Below the pieces are notes generated by a model, which saw only the letters and a program-made list of their open reading frames with translations, did no database searches and was not told where the DNA came from. From Clostridium sp. (GTDB taxonomy: Bacteria; Bacillota; Clostridia; Lachnospirales; Lachnospiraceae): a stretch of 64,000 nucleotides of DNA. The position numbers were made by a program, and so were the translations under genes. Location: assembly GCA_018377235.1 (NCBI GenBank), contig JAGZZT010000014.1:62001-126000 (forward strand), in the 5' to 3' direction. Positions 55,774 to 64,000 of this stretch are shown here, in pieces. Positions within the stretch are counted from its first letter, which is position 1. Each line of letters begins with the position of its first letter.

Positions 55774-55828
55774 CAAAAAAAGCGGCAAAGGCGCCGGCCA
55801 GTGGTCAAGGTGTCCTCTGCCGCTTTTT
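55774..55828 (+). terminator. Leader terminator (attenuator) of glnA
   Basis: AGCGGCA (start) pairs with TGCCGCT; a run of seven A precedes and TTTTTA follows. It begins a few bases past the promoter's expected start, so unregulated transcription would end after about 55 nt. The gene's RBS lies 27 bp beyond. A single stem is seen; I could not identify a known riboswitch or ANTAR-type two-hairpin motif. Confidence 0.7.
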
Positions 55829-55868
55829 ATTTATGAAAACACCTGCAGTTCGGAAAGGAGAATGTAGT

Positions 55869-57935
55869 ATGACAAGACCAGATACACGATTCGGTTCCAT
55901 GGTATTCGGAGATTCTGCCATGAAGGAACGCCTTCCTAAAAATGTTTACCTCCAGCTGTGCCGCACTATCCGCGATGGCAGAAGCCTGGATTCTGAAATT
56001 TCTGATGTTGTGGCCAATGCCATGAAAGACTGGGCCGTTGAACACGGAGCAACTCACTTTACCCACTGGTTCCAGCCCATGACTGGAATTACTGCTGAAA
56101 AACATGACAGCTTTATCACTCCCTTTTCAGGAAAAGAGCTGGTAAAAGGTGAGCCCGATGCCTCATCCTTCCCTAACGGCGGTCTCCGCTCTACTTTTGA
56201 GGCCAGAGGCTACACAGCCTGGGATCCTACCTCCTACGCCTTTATCAAGGATCGGGTGCTCTGTATTCCCACAGCCTTCTATTCTTACAGCGGAGAGGCT
56301 CTTGACAAAAAAACTCCTCTTCTTCGCAGTATGGAAACATTAAGCCGGCAGGCCGTCCGTATTCTTCATTTGTTTGGGGAAGAAGCTGAGTGGGTGCGTC
56401 CTACGATTGGAGCTGAGCAGGAATATTTCTTAATCGATGAAGACATTTTCCTGAAACGAAAAGATCTGATGATGACAGGCAGAACTCTGTTTGGAGCTAT
56501 GGCTTCCAAAGGCCAGGAACTGGATGATCACTATTTCGGCGCCATAAAACCCCGTGTCCAGGCCTTTATGGACGAGCTCAATGATGAACTGTGGAAACTT
56601 GGCATTCTGGCCAAGACAGAGCACAATGAAGTAGCCCCTGCCCAGCATGAACTGGCTCCTGTCTATGTTACAGCCAATGCAGCCATTGATCAGAACCAGC
56701 TCACAATGGAAATGATGCAGAAAATCGCCCGACGCCACCATATGGTATGTCTTCTTCACGAGAAACCATTTGACGGTGTCAATGGAAGCGGCAAGCACAA
56801 TAACTGGTCTATCTGCGACAGCTATGGAAATAATCTGCTGGAACCGGGAAATACGCCTCTGAGCAACGCCAGATTCCTCCTCTTTTTTACAGCCATTATC
56901 AAAGCGGTAGACGAGTATCAGGATCTGCTTCGTTTAAGCGTTGCTTCCGCTGGGAATGACCACCGGCTGGGCGCTAACGAAGCTCCTCCTGCCATTGTAT
57001 CTATGTTCATTGGATCTGAACTGGAAGCTGTTCTCAGATCCATTGAGACGGATCTTCCTTACGAGTATTCCGAGGATACTGTTCCACTCCGAGTTGGAGC
57101 CCACGTCCTTCCAAAATTCCCGCGGGATACAACCGACCGGAACAGAACGTCTCCCTTCGCCTTTACGGGAAACAAATTTGAGTTCCGTATGCCTGGTTCT
57201 TCTGCCTCTCTGTCAGGGCCTAACATAGTACTCAATACAGCCGTAGCCGAGGAGCTGCGTCAGTTTGCCGTGGAACTTGAAAAAGCAGAAGATTTCGATT
57301 CTGCTCTTCACAGCCTTATTAAACGCACCATCAAAGAGCATAAACGTATTATCTTTAATGGAAACGGTTATGAAGACAGCTGGATAGAAGAAGCTGGAAG
57401 AAGAGGACTCTTAAATCTGAAGACAACTCCTGAAGCTGTTTCGCATTTTACAGATCCAAAAAATCTGGCATTGTTTTCCTCCCATCGTGTATTCAGTGCT
57501 TCTGAGGTATCCGCACGATGTGAAATTATGTTTGAAAACTATGTCAAAGTCCTGAACATTGAGGCTTTGACCATGATTGAAATGGCACGCAGAGATATTC
57601 TTCCAGCTGTCTCACGTTTTTCTGGTGAACTGGCTTCTTCTTCCCTAAAAAAGAAACAGCTGCTTTCCAGCATCTCTGCCTTTTATGAGGAAACTGCAGT
57701 ATCTGAGCTTTCCCTTCTGGCAGACAAAACCTTTCAGGCAGTCTCCTCCCTTGAACAGGCGCTTTCCGATGCAAAAATGCAGAAAGAAGGAAAAGACGAA
57801 GCATTTTTCTTCTGCAGCCATGTTGTGCCAGCCATGGCAGAACTTCGGGAAACCGTCGACAAGATGGAAGTCTTAACAGACTCTCACAGATGGCCCTATC
57901 CATCTTATGGCGATATTATTTTCAGTGTAAAATAA
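55869..57935 (+). CDS. glnN: Glutamine synthetase, type III
   Basis: Encodes 688 residues from [14 protein letters not shown], with AAAGGAG upstream; an earlier in-frame ATG 12 codons upstream lies next to the attenuator. The GSIII pattern is clear: [29 protein letters not shown] [25 protein letters not shown] and [11 protein letters not shown] with long C-terminal extension. It assimilates ammonium into glutamine. It forms an operon with asnB (16 bp gap) and is divergent from four glutamine users. Confidence 0.95.
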   Translation: MTRPDTRFGSMVFGDSAMKERLPKNVYLQLCRTIRDGRSLDSEISDVVANAMKDWAVEHGATHFTHWFQPMTGITAEKHDSFITPFSGKELVKGEPDASSFPNGGLRSTFEARGYTAWDPTSYAFIKDRVLCIPTAFYSYSGEALDKKTPLLRSMETLSRQAVRILHLFGEEAEWVRPTIGAEQEYFLIDEDIFLKRKDLMMTGRTLFGAMASKGQELDDHYFGAIKPRVQAFMDELNDELWKLGILAKTEHNEVAPAQHELAPVYVTANAAIDQNQLTMEMMQKIARRHHMVCLLHEKPFDGVNGSGKHNNWSICDSYGNNLLEPGNTPLSNARFLLFFTAIIKAVDEYQDLLRLSVASAGNDHRLGANEAPPAIVSMFIGSELEAVLRSIETDLPYEYSEDTVPLRVGAHVLPKFPRDTTDRNRTSPFAFTGNKFEFRMPGSSASLSGPNIVLNTAVAEELRQFAVELEKAEDFDSALHSLIKRTIKEHKRIIFNGNGYEDSWIEEAGRRGLLNLKTTPEAVSHFTDPKNLALFSSHRVFSASEVSARCEIMFENYVKVLNIEALTMIEMARRDILPAVSRFSGELASSSLKKKQLLSSISAFYEETAVSELSLLADKTFQAVSSLEQALSDAKMQKEGKDEAFFFCSHVVPAMAELRETVDKMEVLTDSHRWPYPSYGDIIFSVK

Positions 57936-57951
57936 CAGGAGGATTTTTATC

Positions 57952-59595
57952 ATGTGCTCAATTATATGCTACTGTAAACCCGGAGCGGATTCAGATAAGC
58001 TGGAGGCTCTCTTTGCCCGCTCCGAGGAGCGCGGCCCTGACGATACAAAAATCGAAGATACTGGCGCAGGACTGATCGGCTTTAAACGGCTGGCAATTAT
58101 GGGGCCGACACCAGAGGGAATGCAGCCATTTGTACAAAACGGCAGTTATTCTGCCTGCAATGGTGAACTCTATGGCTTCAGACCGGTAAAGGAGGAATTG
58201 GAGAAAAAAGGGGTTCTATTTCAAAGCGGAAGCGACTGTGAACTTCTTCTTCCTCTGTACAAACAATATGGAACTGATCTATTTGCCCTCCTGGACGCAG
58301 AATTTGCGCTTGTTCTCTTTGATGCAGAGTCAAACTCCTTCATCGCTGCCAGGGATCCTTTCGGTATCCGTCCTCTCTTTTATGGATACGATGCAGACGG
58401 CTTCATCTGCTTTGCCAGCGAAGCCCGATGCCTTATCGGCCTGTGCCGGGAAATCCTCCCGTTTCCTCCTGGCCATTATTATCAAAATGGTGTTTTTACC
58501 TGTTATAGAGATGTCTCTTCGCCTTCAGAGGATACCATTTTTTCAGAGAAACGCCCTTCTCCTTTTCATCCAGAGAATGGGCTTCTATCCTCTCCCGAGG
58601 AAGGGCTTGATTCCATCTGTTCCAATATCCGAAATCTCCTGACAGAAGGAGTCAGAAAAAGGCTGGATGCCGATGTGCCCCTGGGCTTTCTTTTAAGCGG
58701 TGGTCTCGATTCTTCTCTTGTATGCGCCATATCCGCCAGGATTCTAAAAGAGCCAATCCGTACCTTTGCGATTGGAATGGAGGAAGACGCCATTGACTTA
58801 AAGTACGCCAGACAGGCGGCTCATTACATAGGAAGCATACACACAGAAATTATCATCAGCCGAAAAGATGTCTTAAATGCTGTGGAACCTGTAATTTCCA
58901 TCCTGGGAACCTATGATATTACTACGATCCGGGCTTCTATTGGTATGTATCTTCTCTGCAAAGCGATACATGAGACCACTGATATCCGTGTTCTGATGAC
59001 AGGGGAAATTTCTGACGAGCTGTTTGGATATAAATATACCGATTTTGCCCCCAGTCCGGAAGCATTTCAGCAGGAAAGCAAAAAACGGGTCAGAGAACTG
59101 TATATGTACGATGTGCTGAGGGCTGATCGATGTATCAGCGACAACTCTATGGAAGGCCGTGTTCCTTTTGGAGATCTTGCCTTTGCAGAATACGTTATGA
59201 GTATTGACCCTGAAAAAAAGATGAACCATTATGGAAAGGGCAAATATCTTCTCCGTCGGGCTTTTATGGACGAAAATCTTCTTCCTCCTGAGCTTCTGAT
59301 GAGAGAAAAGGCCGCATTTTCCGATGCAGTAGGACATTCTATGGTAGATGATCTGAAAGAATATGCAGAACAGCTTTACACAGACAAAGAGTTTGCTCAA
59401 AAAGCTGCCTCATATTCTTACTGCCCTCCCTTTACGAAAGAATCTCTGTACTACAGAGAGGTCTTTGAACGCTTCTATCCAGGCCAGGCAGCCATGATTG
59501 CCGGATACTGGATGCCTAACAAGGACTGGGAGGGCTGTCAGGTAAACGATCCTTCTGCCCGTGTTCTATCCAATTATGGAGACAGCGGAAAATAG
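57952..59595 (+). CDS. asnB: Asparagine synthase (glutamine-hydrolysing), AsnB type
   Basis: Encodes 547 residues. Cys2 (after Met) is the glutaminase nucleophile (MCSIICYCK). The N-terminal amidotransferase domain (residues 1-190) is followed by the PP-loop synthetase domain (GFLLSGGLDSSLVCAIS). It converts aspartate to asparagine with glutamine and ATP. Downstream of glnN, so both are probably cotranscribed. The RBS is AGGAGG, the convergent neighbour begins on the other strand 30 bp later. Confidence 0.95.
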   Translation: MCSIICYCKPGADSDKLEALFARSEERGPDDTKIEDTGAGLIGFKRLAIMGPTPEGMQPFVQNGSYSACNGELYGFRPVKEELEKKGVLFQSGSDCELLLPLYKQYGTDLFALLDAEFALVLFDAESNSFIAARDPFGIRPLFYGYDADGFICFASEARCLIGLCREILPFPPGHYYQNGVFTCYRDVSSPSEDTIFSEKRPSPFHPENGLLSSPEEGLDSICSNIRNLLTEGVRKRLDADVPLGFLLSGGLDSSLVCAISARILKEPIRTFAIGMEEDAIDLKYARQAAHYIGSIHTEIIISRKDVLNAVEPVISILGTYDITTIRASIGMYLLCKAIHETTDIRVLMTGEISDELFGYKYTDFAPSPEAFQQESKKRVRELYMYDVLRADRCISDNSMEGRVPFGDLAFAEYVMSIDPEKKMNHYGKGKYLLRRAFMDENLLPPELLMREKAAFSDAVGHSMVDDLKEYAEQLYTDKEFAQKAASYSYCPPFTKESLYYREVFERFYPGQAAMIAGYWMPNKDWEGCQVNDPSARVLSNYGDSGK

Positions 59596-59598
59596 CAA

Positions 59599-59645
59599 AA
59601 ATATGTTGGAGGGGAAGCCATATGACTACGGCTCCTCCTCCACCC
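59599..59645. terminator. Possible overlapping hairpin between asnB and the convergent gene
   Basis: GGAGGGGAAGCC and GGCTCCTCCTCC (about 59609-59642) form an imperfect stem that overlaps the stop codon of the minus-strand gene. No clear T-tract. Confidence 0.35.
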
Positions 59646-60651
59646 CCGCATCTGTCAGCTGATTAATCATTTCCTCCATCTCCTCCAGATCACTGGAGAT
59701 AAGCGGAATACTGCACTTTTCACAGGTATCAGTCAGAGCTGCAAAAATCCAGGGATTTCTCGCATAGATAGTTCTTGGCCTTCCATTTTTCATAATATAA
59801 TTTAACAGAAAATGGAGAATTGCACTGACCTCGTTGTCCTCTGGCTCCAGTACCTGCATATTAAGGACTGCCTTCGTCCTCTTCTCCATTACAAGAAAGG
59901 CTCTGGGGAAAAACGGGCGATCATAGCCCTCCTCCATCACCTCTGCATTCATATAGAACAGATCCATACACAGCTCACTGATACTTCTTGGGCGGGCTTT
60001 TACAGCCTCAATCTGATCCATACTCCGAAGGCGGGCCAGAGGATATTTTCTTCTGCCAGAAGGAATCGGCGCAGAAGCTGTATGCCACTCTCCCTTCTCG
60101 CTGTCCTGGCTTCGCCAGAGAAATTCTCCTCTCTCAAACCGCACCTTGACCGCACCCTCTCTGACGTCCTTCACCGCCTCTTCCATACGATGAAATGACT
60201 CTGTTAAAGCCTGTATTTCATCTTCATCCGGTGTCCATGGCGCGTAGGCCTTCCGCCAAGAGAGAAAGCATGGCCATTTTCCCCGTCCTCTGAAGGTCAG
60301 ACCCAGCTCTTTTATAATATCCCGCTGCTTCTGCGGCACATCTTCCCGATCACAAAGCTTAAAAGACAAACAGCGCTGCTCCCTGAGAGCGAAGGAAGCT
60401 AAAGCCTCCCCTCTGGTGCTCTCTGTCAAATCAAAATCTTCAAGTCCATCGTTTCCCGCATACACTGTCACGCCCCGGCTGTGAATCCCTCTCCCGGACA
60501 CACTCATAAACAGCGGTTCCTTTTCCCCACTCTCCTGAATGACGATTACATCTGTATTCCAAAAATCCTCCCAGGGGGCCAGCTCCGTCACAGCGGCGGC
60601 AGCCTGGTAGAGAGCGTTCCATTGTTCCAGAGAAGCTTCCTGTTTCATCAT
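59626..60651 (-). CDS. Hypothetical protein, DUF6930/DUF7309-like
   Basis: Encodes 341 residues, cytosolic, with no signal peptide or membrane helix. The N-terminal half resembles DUF7309 (LYQAAAAVTELAPWEDFWNTD) and the C-terminal half DUF6930 (YPLARLRSMDQIEAVKARPRS to MEEMINQLTDAGV), small domains found together in gut Firmicutes without known function. The start is MMKQEA; Shine-Dalgarno AGGGA is weak. It has its own promoter at 60696-60724. The domain labels are from memory and should be treated as tentative. Confidence 0.65.
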   Translation of the reverse strand: MMKQEASLEQWNALYQAAAAVTELAPWEDFWNTDVIVIQESGEKEPLFMSVSGRGIHSRGVTVYAGNDGLEDFDLTESTRGEALASFALREQRCLSFKLCDREDVPQKQRDIIKELGLTFRGRGKWPCFLSWRKAYAPWTPDEDEIQALTESFHRMEEAVKDVREGAVKVRFERGEFLWRSQDSEKGEWHTASAPIPSGRRKYPLARLRSMDQIEAVKARPRSISELCMDLFYMNAEVMEEGYDRPFFPRAFLVMEKRTKAVLNMQVLEPEDNEVSAILHFLLNYIMKNGRPRTIYARNPWIFAALTDTCEKCSIPLISSDLEEMEEMINQLTDAGVEEEP

Positions 60652-60695
60652 TTATCCCTGTTTCCTTTCTGTCGTATATTTTCTGCAATACATCT

Positions 60696-60724
60696 ATTAT
60701 GACATAAAAAAAGACAGGGGACAA
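60696..60724 (-). promoter_or_regulatory. Promoter of the hypothetical protein gene
   Basis: Minus-strand TTGTCC (60719-60724) and CATAAT (60696-60701), with a 17-bp spacer. Confidence 0.55.
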
Positions 60725-60733
60725 GATTTTGTG

Positions 60734-62089
60734 TCATTTTCTTCTCCTCTCCATCCTCCAGAAGTACCAGAAACCAGCGATATCGGCTAAAAACCAGCCG
60801 ACAGGAACAGCCCACCAGATTCCCAGAAGTCCTATGGCAGGAATGGGGGAAAGCAGATACGCCAGAGCTACCCTTGTTCCTAAAGAAATGACTGTGAGAA
60901 CAACAGATACACCAGCCCGGCCCAGGCCGCGGTAAAGTCCGTAGAGCAGGAACAGACAGCCGATTCCCACATAACAGGCCCCTTCAATATGAAGGTACTG
61001 AACCCCAATCCTTATGATTTCCGTTTCCTCAGGGCTGATAAAAATAGTCATCAGAGTTCCTGCAAAGCATACAATGACTGCCGAAATGACAAGGCAGAAC
61101 AGGCCTGAACTTAATACGGCAGCCTTCAGCCCAGAACGAATCCGTTCTGTTTTTCCTGCTCCCTGGTTCTGGGCGATAAAAGTAGAAAAAGCATTTCCAA
61201 AATCCTGTACCGGCATATAAGCAAAGGAATCTATCTTCACCGCCGCCGCAAAGGCAGCCATTACTGTTACCCCATAACTGTTTACAAGCCCCTGCACCAT
61301 AAGAATTCCGAAATTCATCACTGACTGCTGAGCGCAGGTTAGAATGGAATACCTGGATATTGTCTTTAAAATATTTTTATCCCGGTAAAAATGGCGTTTT
61401 CCTGGCAGCAGGTGAGGCATCTTTATACATACATAGCCTCCAATTCCCACGGCAGACAAAAGCTGGGCCAGAATCGTTGCCCAGGCTGCTCCTGCTGTTC
61501 CCATATGAAACTTCAAAATAAACACCAGATCTAAAGCAATATTTCCAAGAGCAGAGACCGCCAGAAACAAAAGAGGTACCACCGAATTTCCCAGAGACCG
61601 CAAAAGTGCGGCGAAATAATTGTACACAAAGGTAAACATGAGACCAGTAAAAATGACCTTCAGATATTCTCTTGTCTCTGTCAAAATATCAGATGGAATC
61701 CGGAGAATCTCCATCATAGGATCCAGAAAAGCCAGAGCAAGGAACTCTGCCAGAGCTGTAACAAGGCCAATAAACAGGAAGGACTGGACAAAGCTGTTTT
61801 TCATCCTCTCTGTGTCCCCCGCTCCGCAAAGCATGGAAAACAGGACTCCGCTTCCCATGCAGAGCCCCAGAATCACAGAAGTGAGAAAGGTCATTACCGT
61901 GTAAGAAGAACCTACTGCCGCCAGAGCGCCTGGTCCCAGAAAACGTCCCACAATCAGGGTATCTGCCACATTATAAAACTGCTGAAGCAGATTCCCGGCA
62001 ATAAGCGGCAGCGCAAACATCCACATAGAGCGGGCCACCGGCCCTTCCGTCAGATCAATCCTTCCCCCAGCTGATATTCTCTGTTTCAT
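60734..62089 (-). CDS. MATE-family efflux transporter
   Basis: Encodes 451 residues from MKQRISAGGRIDLTEGPV; a longer in-frame N-terminus of 35 residues lacks a convincing site, so the start is only fairly sure. Twelve helices are expected; family segments include LTEGPVARSMWMFALPLIAGN, FYNVADTLIVGRFLGPGALAAVG and NFGILMVQGLVNSYG. It is a cation-coupled multidrug or metabolite exporter of the DinF/NorM group. No neighbour suggests a substrate. Confidence 0.9.
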   Translation of the reverse strand: MKQRISAGGRIDLTEGPVARSMWMFALPLIAGNLLQQFYNVADTLIVGRFLGPGALAAVGSSYTVMTFLTSVILGLCMGSGVLFSMLCGAGDTERMKNSFVQSFLFIGLVTALAEFLALAFLDPMMEILRIPSDILTETREYLKVIFTGLMFTFVYNYFAALLRSLGNSVVPLLFLAVSALGNIALDLVFILKFHMGTAGAAWATILAQLLSAVGIGGYVCIKMPHLLPGKRHFYRDKNILKTISRYSILTCAQQSVMNFGILMVQGLVNSYGVTVMAAFAAAVKIDSFAYMPVQDFGNAFSTFIAQNQGAGKTERIRSGLKAAVLSSGLFCLVISAVIVCFAGTLMTIFISPEETEIIRIGVQYLHIEGACYVGIGCLFLLYGLYRGLGRAGVSVVLTVISLGTRVALAYLLSPIPAIGLLGIWWAVPVGWFLADIAGFWYFWRMERRRK

Positions 62090-62321
62090 TTTATTTTCAC
62101 ATCCTGTCTGTTTGAATTTCTTGCCCGTTTTGCGGGATTTCACTTTTGTGGAATACACTGACATTATCATATCAGAATTTCTGTCTGATGTCATTAATCA
62201 TCATCATTTCAAATCTTGATACTGTTCAAATAGATCCTTTTATTGTATAATTATAATTAATAAGCTGCTCCTTCATCCTATTCTGACAATCGGCACAAAA
62301 CTATGCAGAGGAAACAACGAT

Positions 62322-64000
62322 ATGGACAATGCACACGCATCTGATATACATTTGGGAACCAAACCGCTGGTTATTATCCTGACGGCTGTTATTCTTTCTG
62401 TTGTCATTATGGTCAGCCTGTTTGCTCTCTACTTTAATAAGGTCTACAACACCGTTCTGGAAAAGGATATCGAACAGATCGAGTGGACTTCCCATTATGT
62501 CACTAAGCTGATACATACAGAAATTCAGCACAGTGTAGATATTCTGCGTGCCAGTGAAGATATGTTCCACTCAAATGAATACTCTGGACTGGAAAATATG
62601 AGGAGCAGTCTGAGTGAAATCCGGGAAGGGCTTCATTTTCAAAAAATGGGAGCTGCAAATTTAGATGGAGAAAGCATGGACAACACAGGAGCCATCGGTC
62701 AGATAGATGATCCTGAGCTGTTGGAGAGCATAAAAAATGATGAAAGCTACATTTCTAATGTTCTGACTGCCTCAGATGATATGCTGATCGCTGTTCCCCT
62801 TCATCATGACGGACAAATCGTAGGGGCACTGTGGGGCCATTTGTCGATTTCCTCTATTGCCGAAAAAATTGAGATGGATAAGGAGATGCACCGGTATTTC
62901 CAGATTGTAGACGACAATGGAAACTATATCAGTCATTCTGGAAACGTCTATTCCTTTGCCGAAGATCTGAATATCTGGGAAGAAATGAAGCGATATACCT
63001 TTGCCGGAAATGTGACTGTAGAAAGTATCCGACAGGATATTCAGAATGGAAAATCAGGGTATTTTCACTTTTCTTATCAGGACCAGGGCAGATATGTGAC
63101 TTACGAACCTCTGGGAATCAACAACTGGTATGTATTTTCTGTAGTAGTGGAAAGCTTTCTGGAAGATTATGCCGAAAATATAGAGAGAATTTTTGCATGG
63201 CTTCTGGCAGGCATCTCTGTCTGCGTTATCTCAGTTTTTGCAATTATCGGCCATTTTATCATACGTGTTATGAACACAATTAAGATACAAAATCGTCAGA
63301 TGCAGGTGAAAAACTCCCTCCTTTCCATGATTTTGAAGAAAACTAATGACATACCTTTTGAAATTAATCTGGAACAAAATCTGCTTTTTCTCTATTATCA
63401 TCTGGATGATTCAGATTTAGATTATCAGATTATTTCAGATTTTACCCCTGACCATCTTCTGGAGAAAGGATTAATCCGTCAGGAAGGCTACGCTTCTTAC
63501 AAAACTTTTTATGAAACGGCTATGAGCGGCGGAAAAGTCGACCCTATTGTGATAGAAATCGATCTCAGCCACAAATGGGAATGGACCAAGGTTCATGCTC
63601 TCACCATTGACCGCGAACATATTATCGGATTTCTGGAAAATTACAATGAACAGATGAAACGCGAAATAGCTCTCAAGGAGCTTAATCAGAAACATCAGAC
63701 TGATCCTCTGACAAATCTATACAGCCGCGAGGCTTTTATCCAGAAAACAGAGGATGCTCTGAGACACTATACCGCTGGCACTCAGGGGATCAGCGCGTTG
63801 TTTTTGCTGGATCTGGATCATTTTAAAGAGGTAAATGATAAGCTGGGGCATATGATGGGAGATCATGTTTTAGAGGAGACAGGACTCATCCTAAAATCCG
63901 TTATCCGCAGCACAGATCTGTCGGGACGCCTGGGTGGAGATGAATTTGTACTGTTTATTCAAAATGCTGCAGATATACATGGCTTAGAGCGCTGCGCCGA
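62322..64000 (+). CDS. Membrane diguanylate cyclase with extracellular sensor domain, truncated by the window
   Basis: Open from the ATG at 62322 (GAGGAAA upstream) to the right edge, 559 codons. TM1 is at about 14-36 and TM2 at about 288-315; the region between resembles a dCache sensor. The GGDEF domain shows GGDEF near residue 538, and RSTD five residues earlier is an intact I-site (RxxD), suggesting c-di-GMP feedback inhibition. TDPLTNLYSREAF starts the domain. The rest of the domain and any EAL part are outside the window. It probably makes c-di-GMP in response to an external ligand. Confidence 0.88.
   Translation, partial: MDNAHASDIHLGTKPLVIILTAVILSVVIMVSLFALYFNKVYNTVLEKDIEQIEWTSHYVTKLIHTEIQHSVDILRASEDMFHSNEYSGLENMRSSLSEIREGLHFQKMGAANLDGESMDNTGAIGQIDDPELLESIKNDESYISNVLTASDDMLIAVPLHHDGQIVGALWGHLSISSIAEKIEMDKEMHRYFQIVDDNGNYISHSGNVYSFAEDLNIWEEMKRYTFAGNVTVESIRQDIQNGKSGYFHFSYQDQGRYVTYEPLGINNWYVFSVVVESFLEDYAENIERIFAWLLAGISVCVISVFAIIGHFIIRVMNTIKIQNRQMQVKNSLLSMILKKTNDIPFEINLEQNLLFLYYHLDDSDLDYQIISDFTPDHLLEKGLIRQEGYASYKTFYETAMSGGKVDPIVIEIDLSHKWEWTKVHALTIDREHIIGFLENYNEQMKREIALKELNQKHQTDPLTNLYSREAFIQKTEDALRHYTAGTQGISALFLLDLDHFKEVNDKLGHMMGDHVLEETGLILKSVIRSTDLSGRLGGDEFVLFIQNAADIHGLERCA

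Overview
The window is a contiguous piece of a Firmicutes chromosome, most likely a gut Lachnospiraceae (Clostridium cluster XIVa). This rests on GGAGG-type ribosome binding sites, a Firmicutes-type second-class GalT, type III glutamine synthetase, the dihydroorotate dehydrogenase 1B pair PyrK/PyrD, LL-diaminopimelate aminotransferase, a folate ECF transporter behind a THF riboswitch, and intergenic palindromes of a style common in that family. Most genes are on the minus strand.

Left part (1-6.6 kb): a nucleotidyltransferase cut by the window edge, a small lipoprotein, then a tight minus-strand operon of kptA (RNA 2'-phosphotransferase), a 1057-residue TPR/SUFU protein, a macro-domain protein and an HD phosphohydrolase. 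KptA chemistry makes an ADP-ribose cyclic phosphate and macro and HD enzymes could process it, so this is the best candidate for an uncharacterised system. At 6.6-9.75 kb lies an AT-rich accessory stretch: a MITE-like palindrome, two overlapping immunity-like ORFs (one DUF2185/Imm33-like), small membrane proteins separated by an identical 32-bp direct repeat next to hairpins, and a strong promoter with a leader ORF and terminator ahead of a membrane protein.

Core metabolism (9.75-41 kb): a flavin reductase; purEMND; an M29 aminopeptidase with a long N-terminal extension; small membrane proteins and VanZ; pyrFKDE; a nitroreductase; lrgAB; a double GNAT protein next to a TnpB/omega-RNA relic; a RelQ-like alarmone synthetase; a D-amino-acid aminotransferase; Mrp/NBP35; folT under a THF riboswitch, with PAP2 phosphatase and thioesterase upstream; HPr; the methionine/one-carbon set metF, MetH reactivation protein, metH; a PfoR-like EIIC; galT with a second alarmone synthetase; and a divergent Gx transporter / ApbE / NusG-II / ComEC-like MBL group suggestive of extracytoplasmic flavin redox chemistry.

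Right part (41-64 kb): a cytidylate-kinase-like protein, a GNAT protein, a citrate-transport locus (sensor kinase, CitMHS permease, divergent response regulator), and then a striking glutamine-nitrogen hub: pyrG-purF-carA-carB-dapL on the minus strand diverging from glnA (type III) and asnB on the plus strand. Both sides have consensus promoters followed at once by terminator-like hairpins. The window ends with an uncharacterised protein, a MATE transporter, and a diguanylate cyclase truncated by the edge.

Two copies of a 105-111 bp terminal-inverted-repeat element (about 6.8 and 45.9 kb), another palindrome at 22.9 kb, and two terminator hairpins sharing a conserved loop (24.1 and 27.1 kb) are the main repeats. 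I saw no rRNA, tRNA, CRISPR array or intact insertion sequence.
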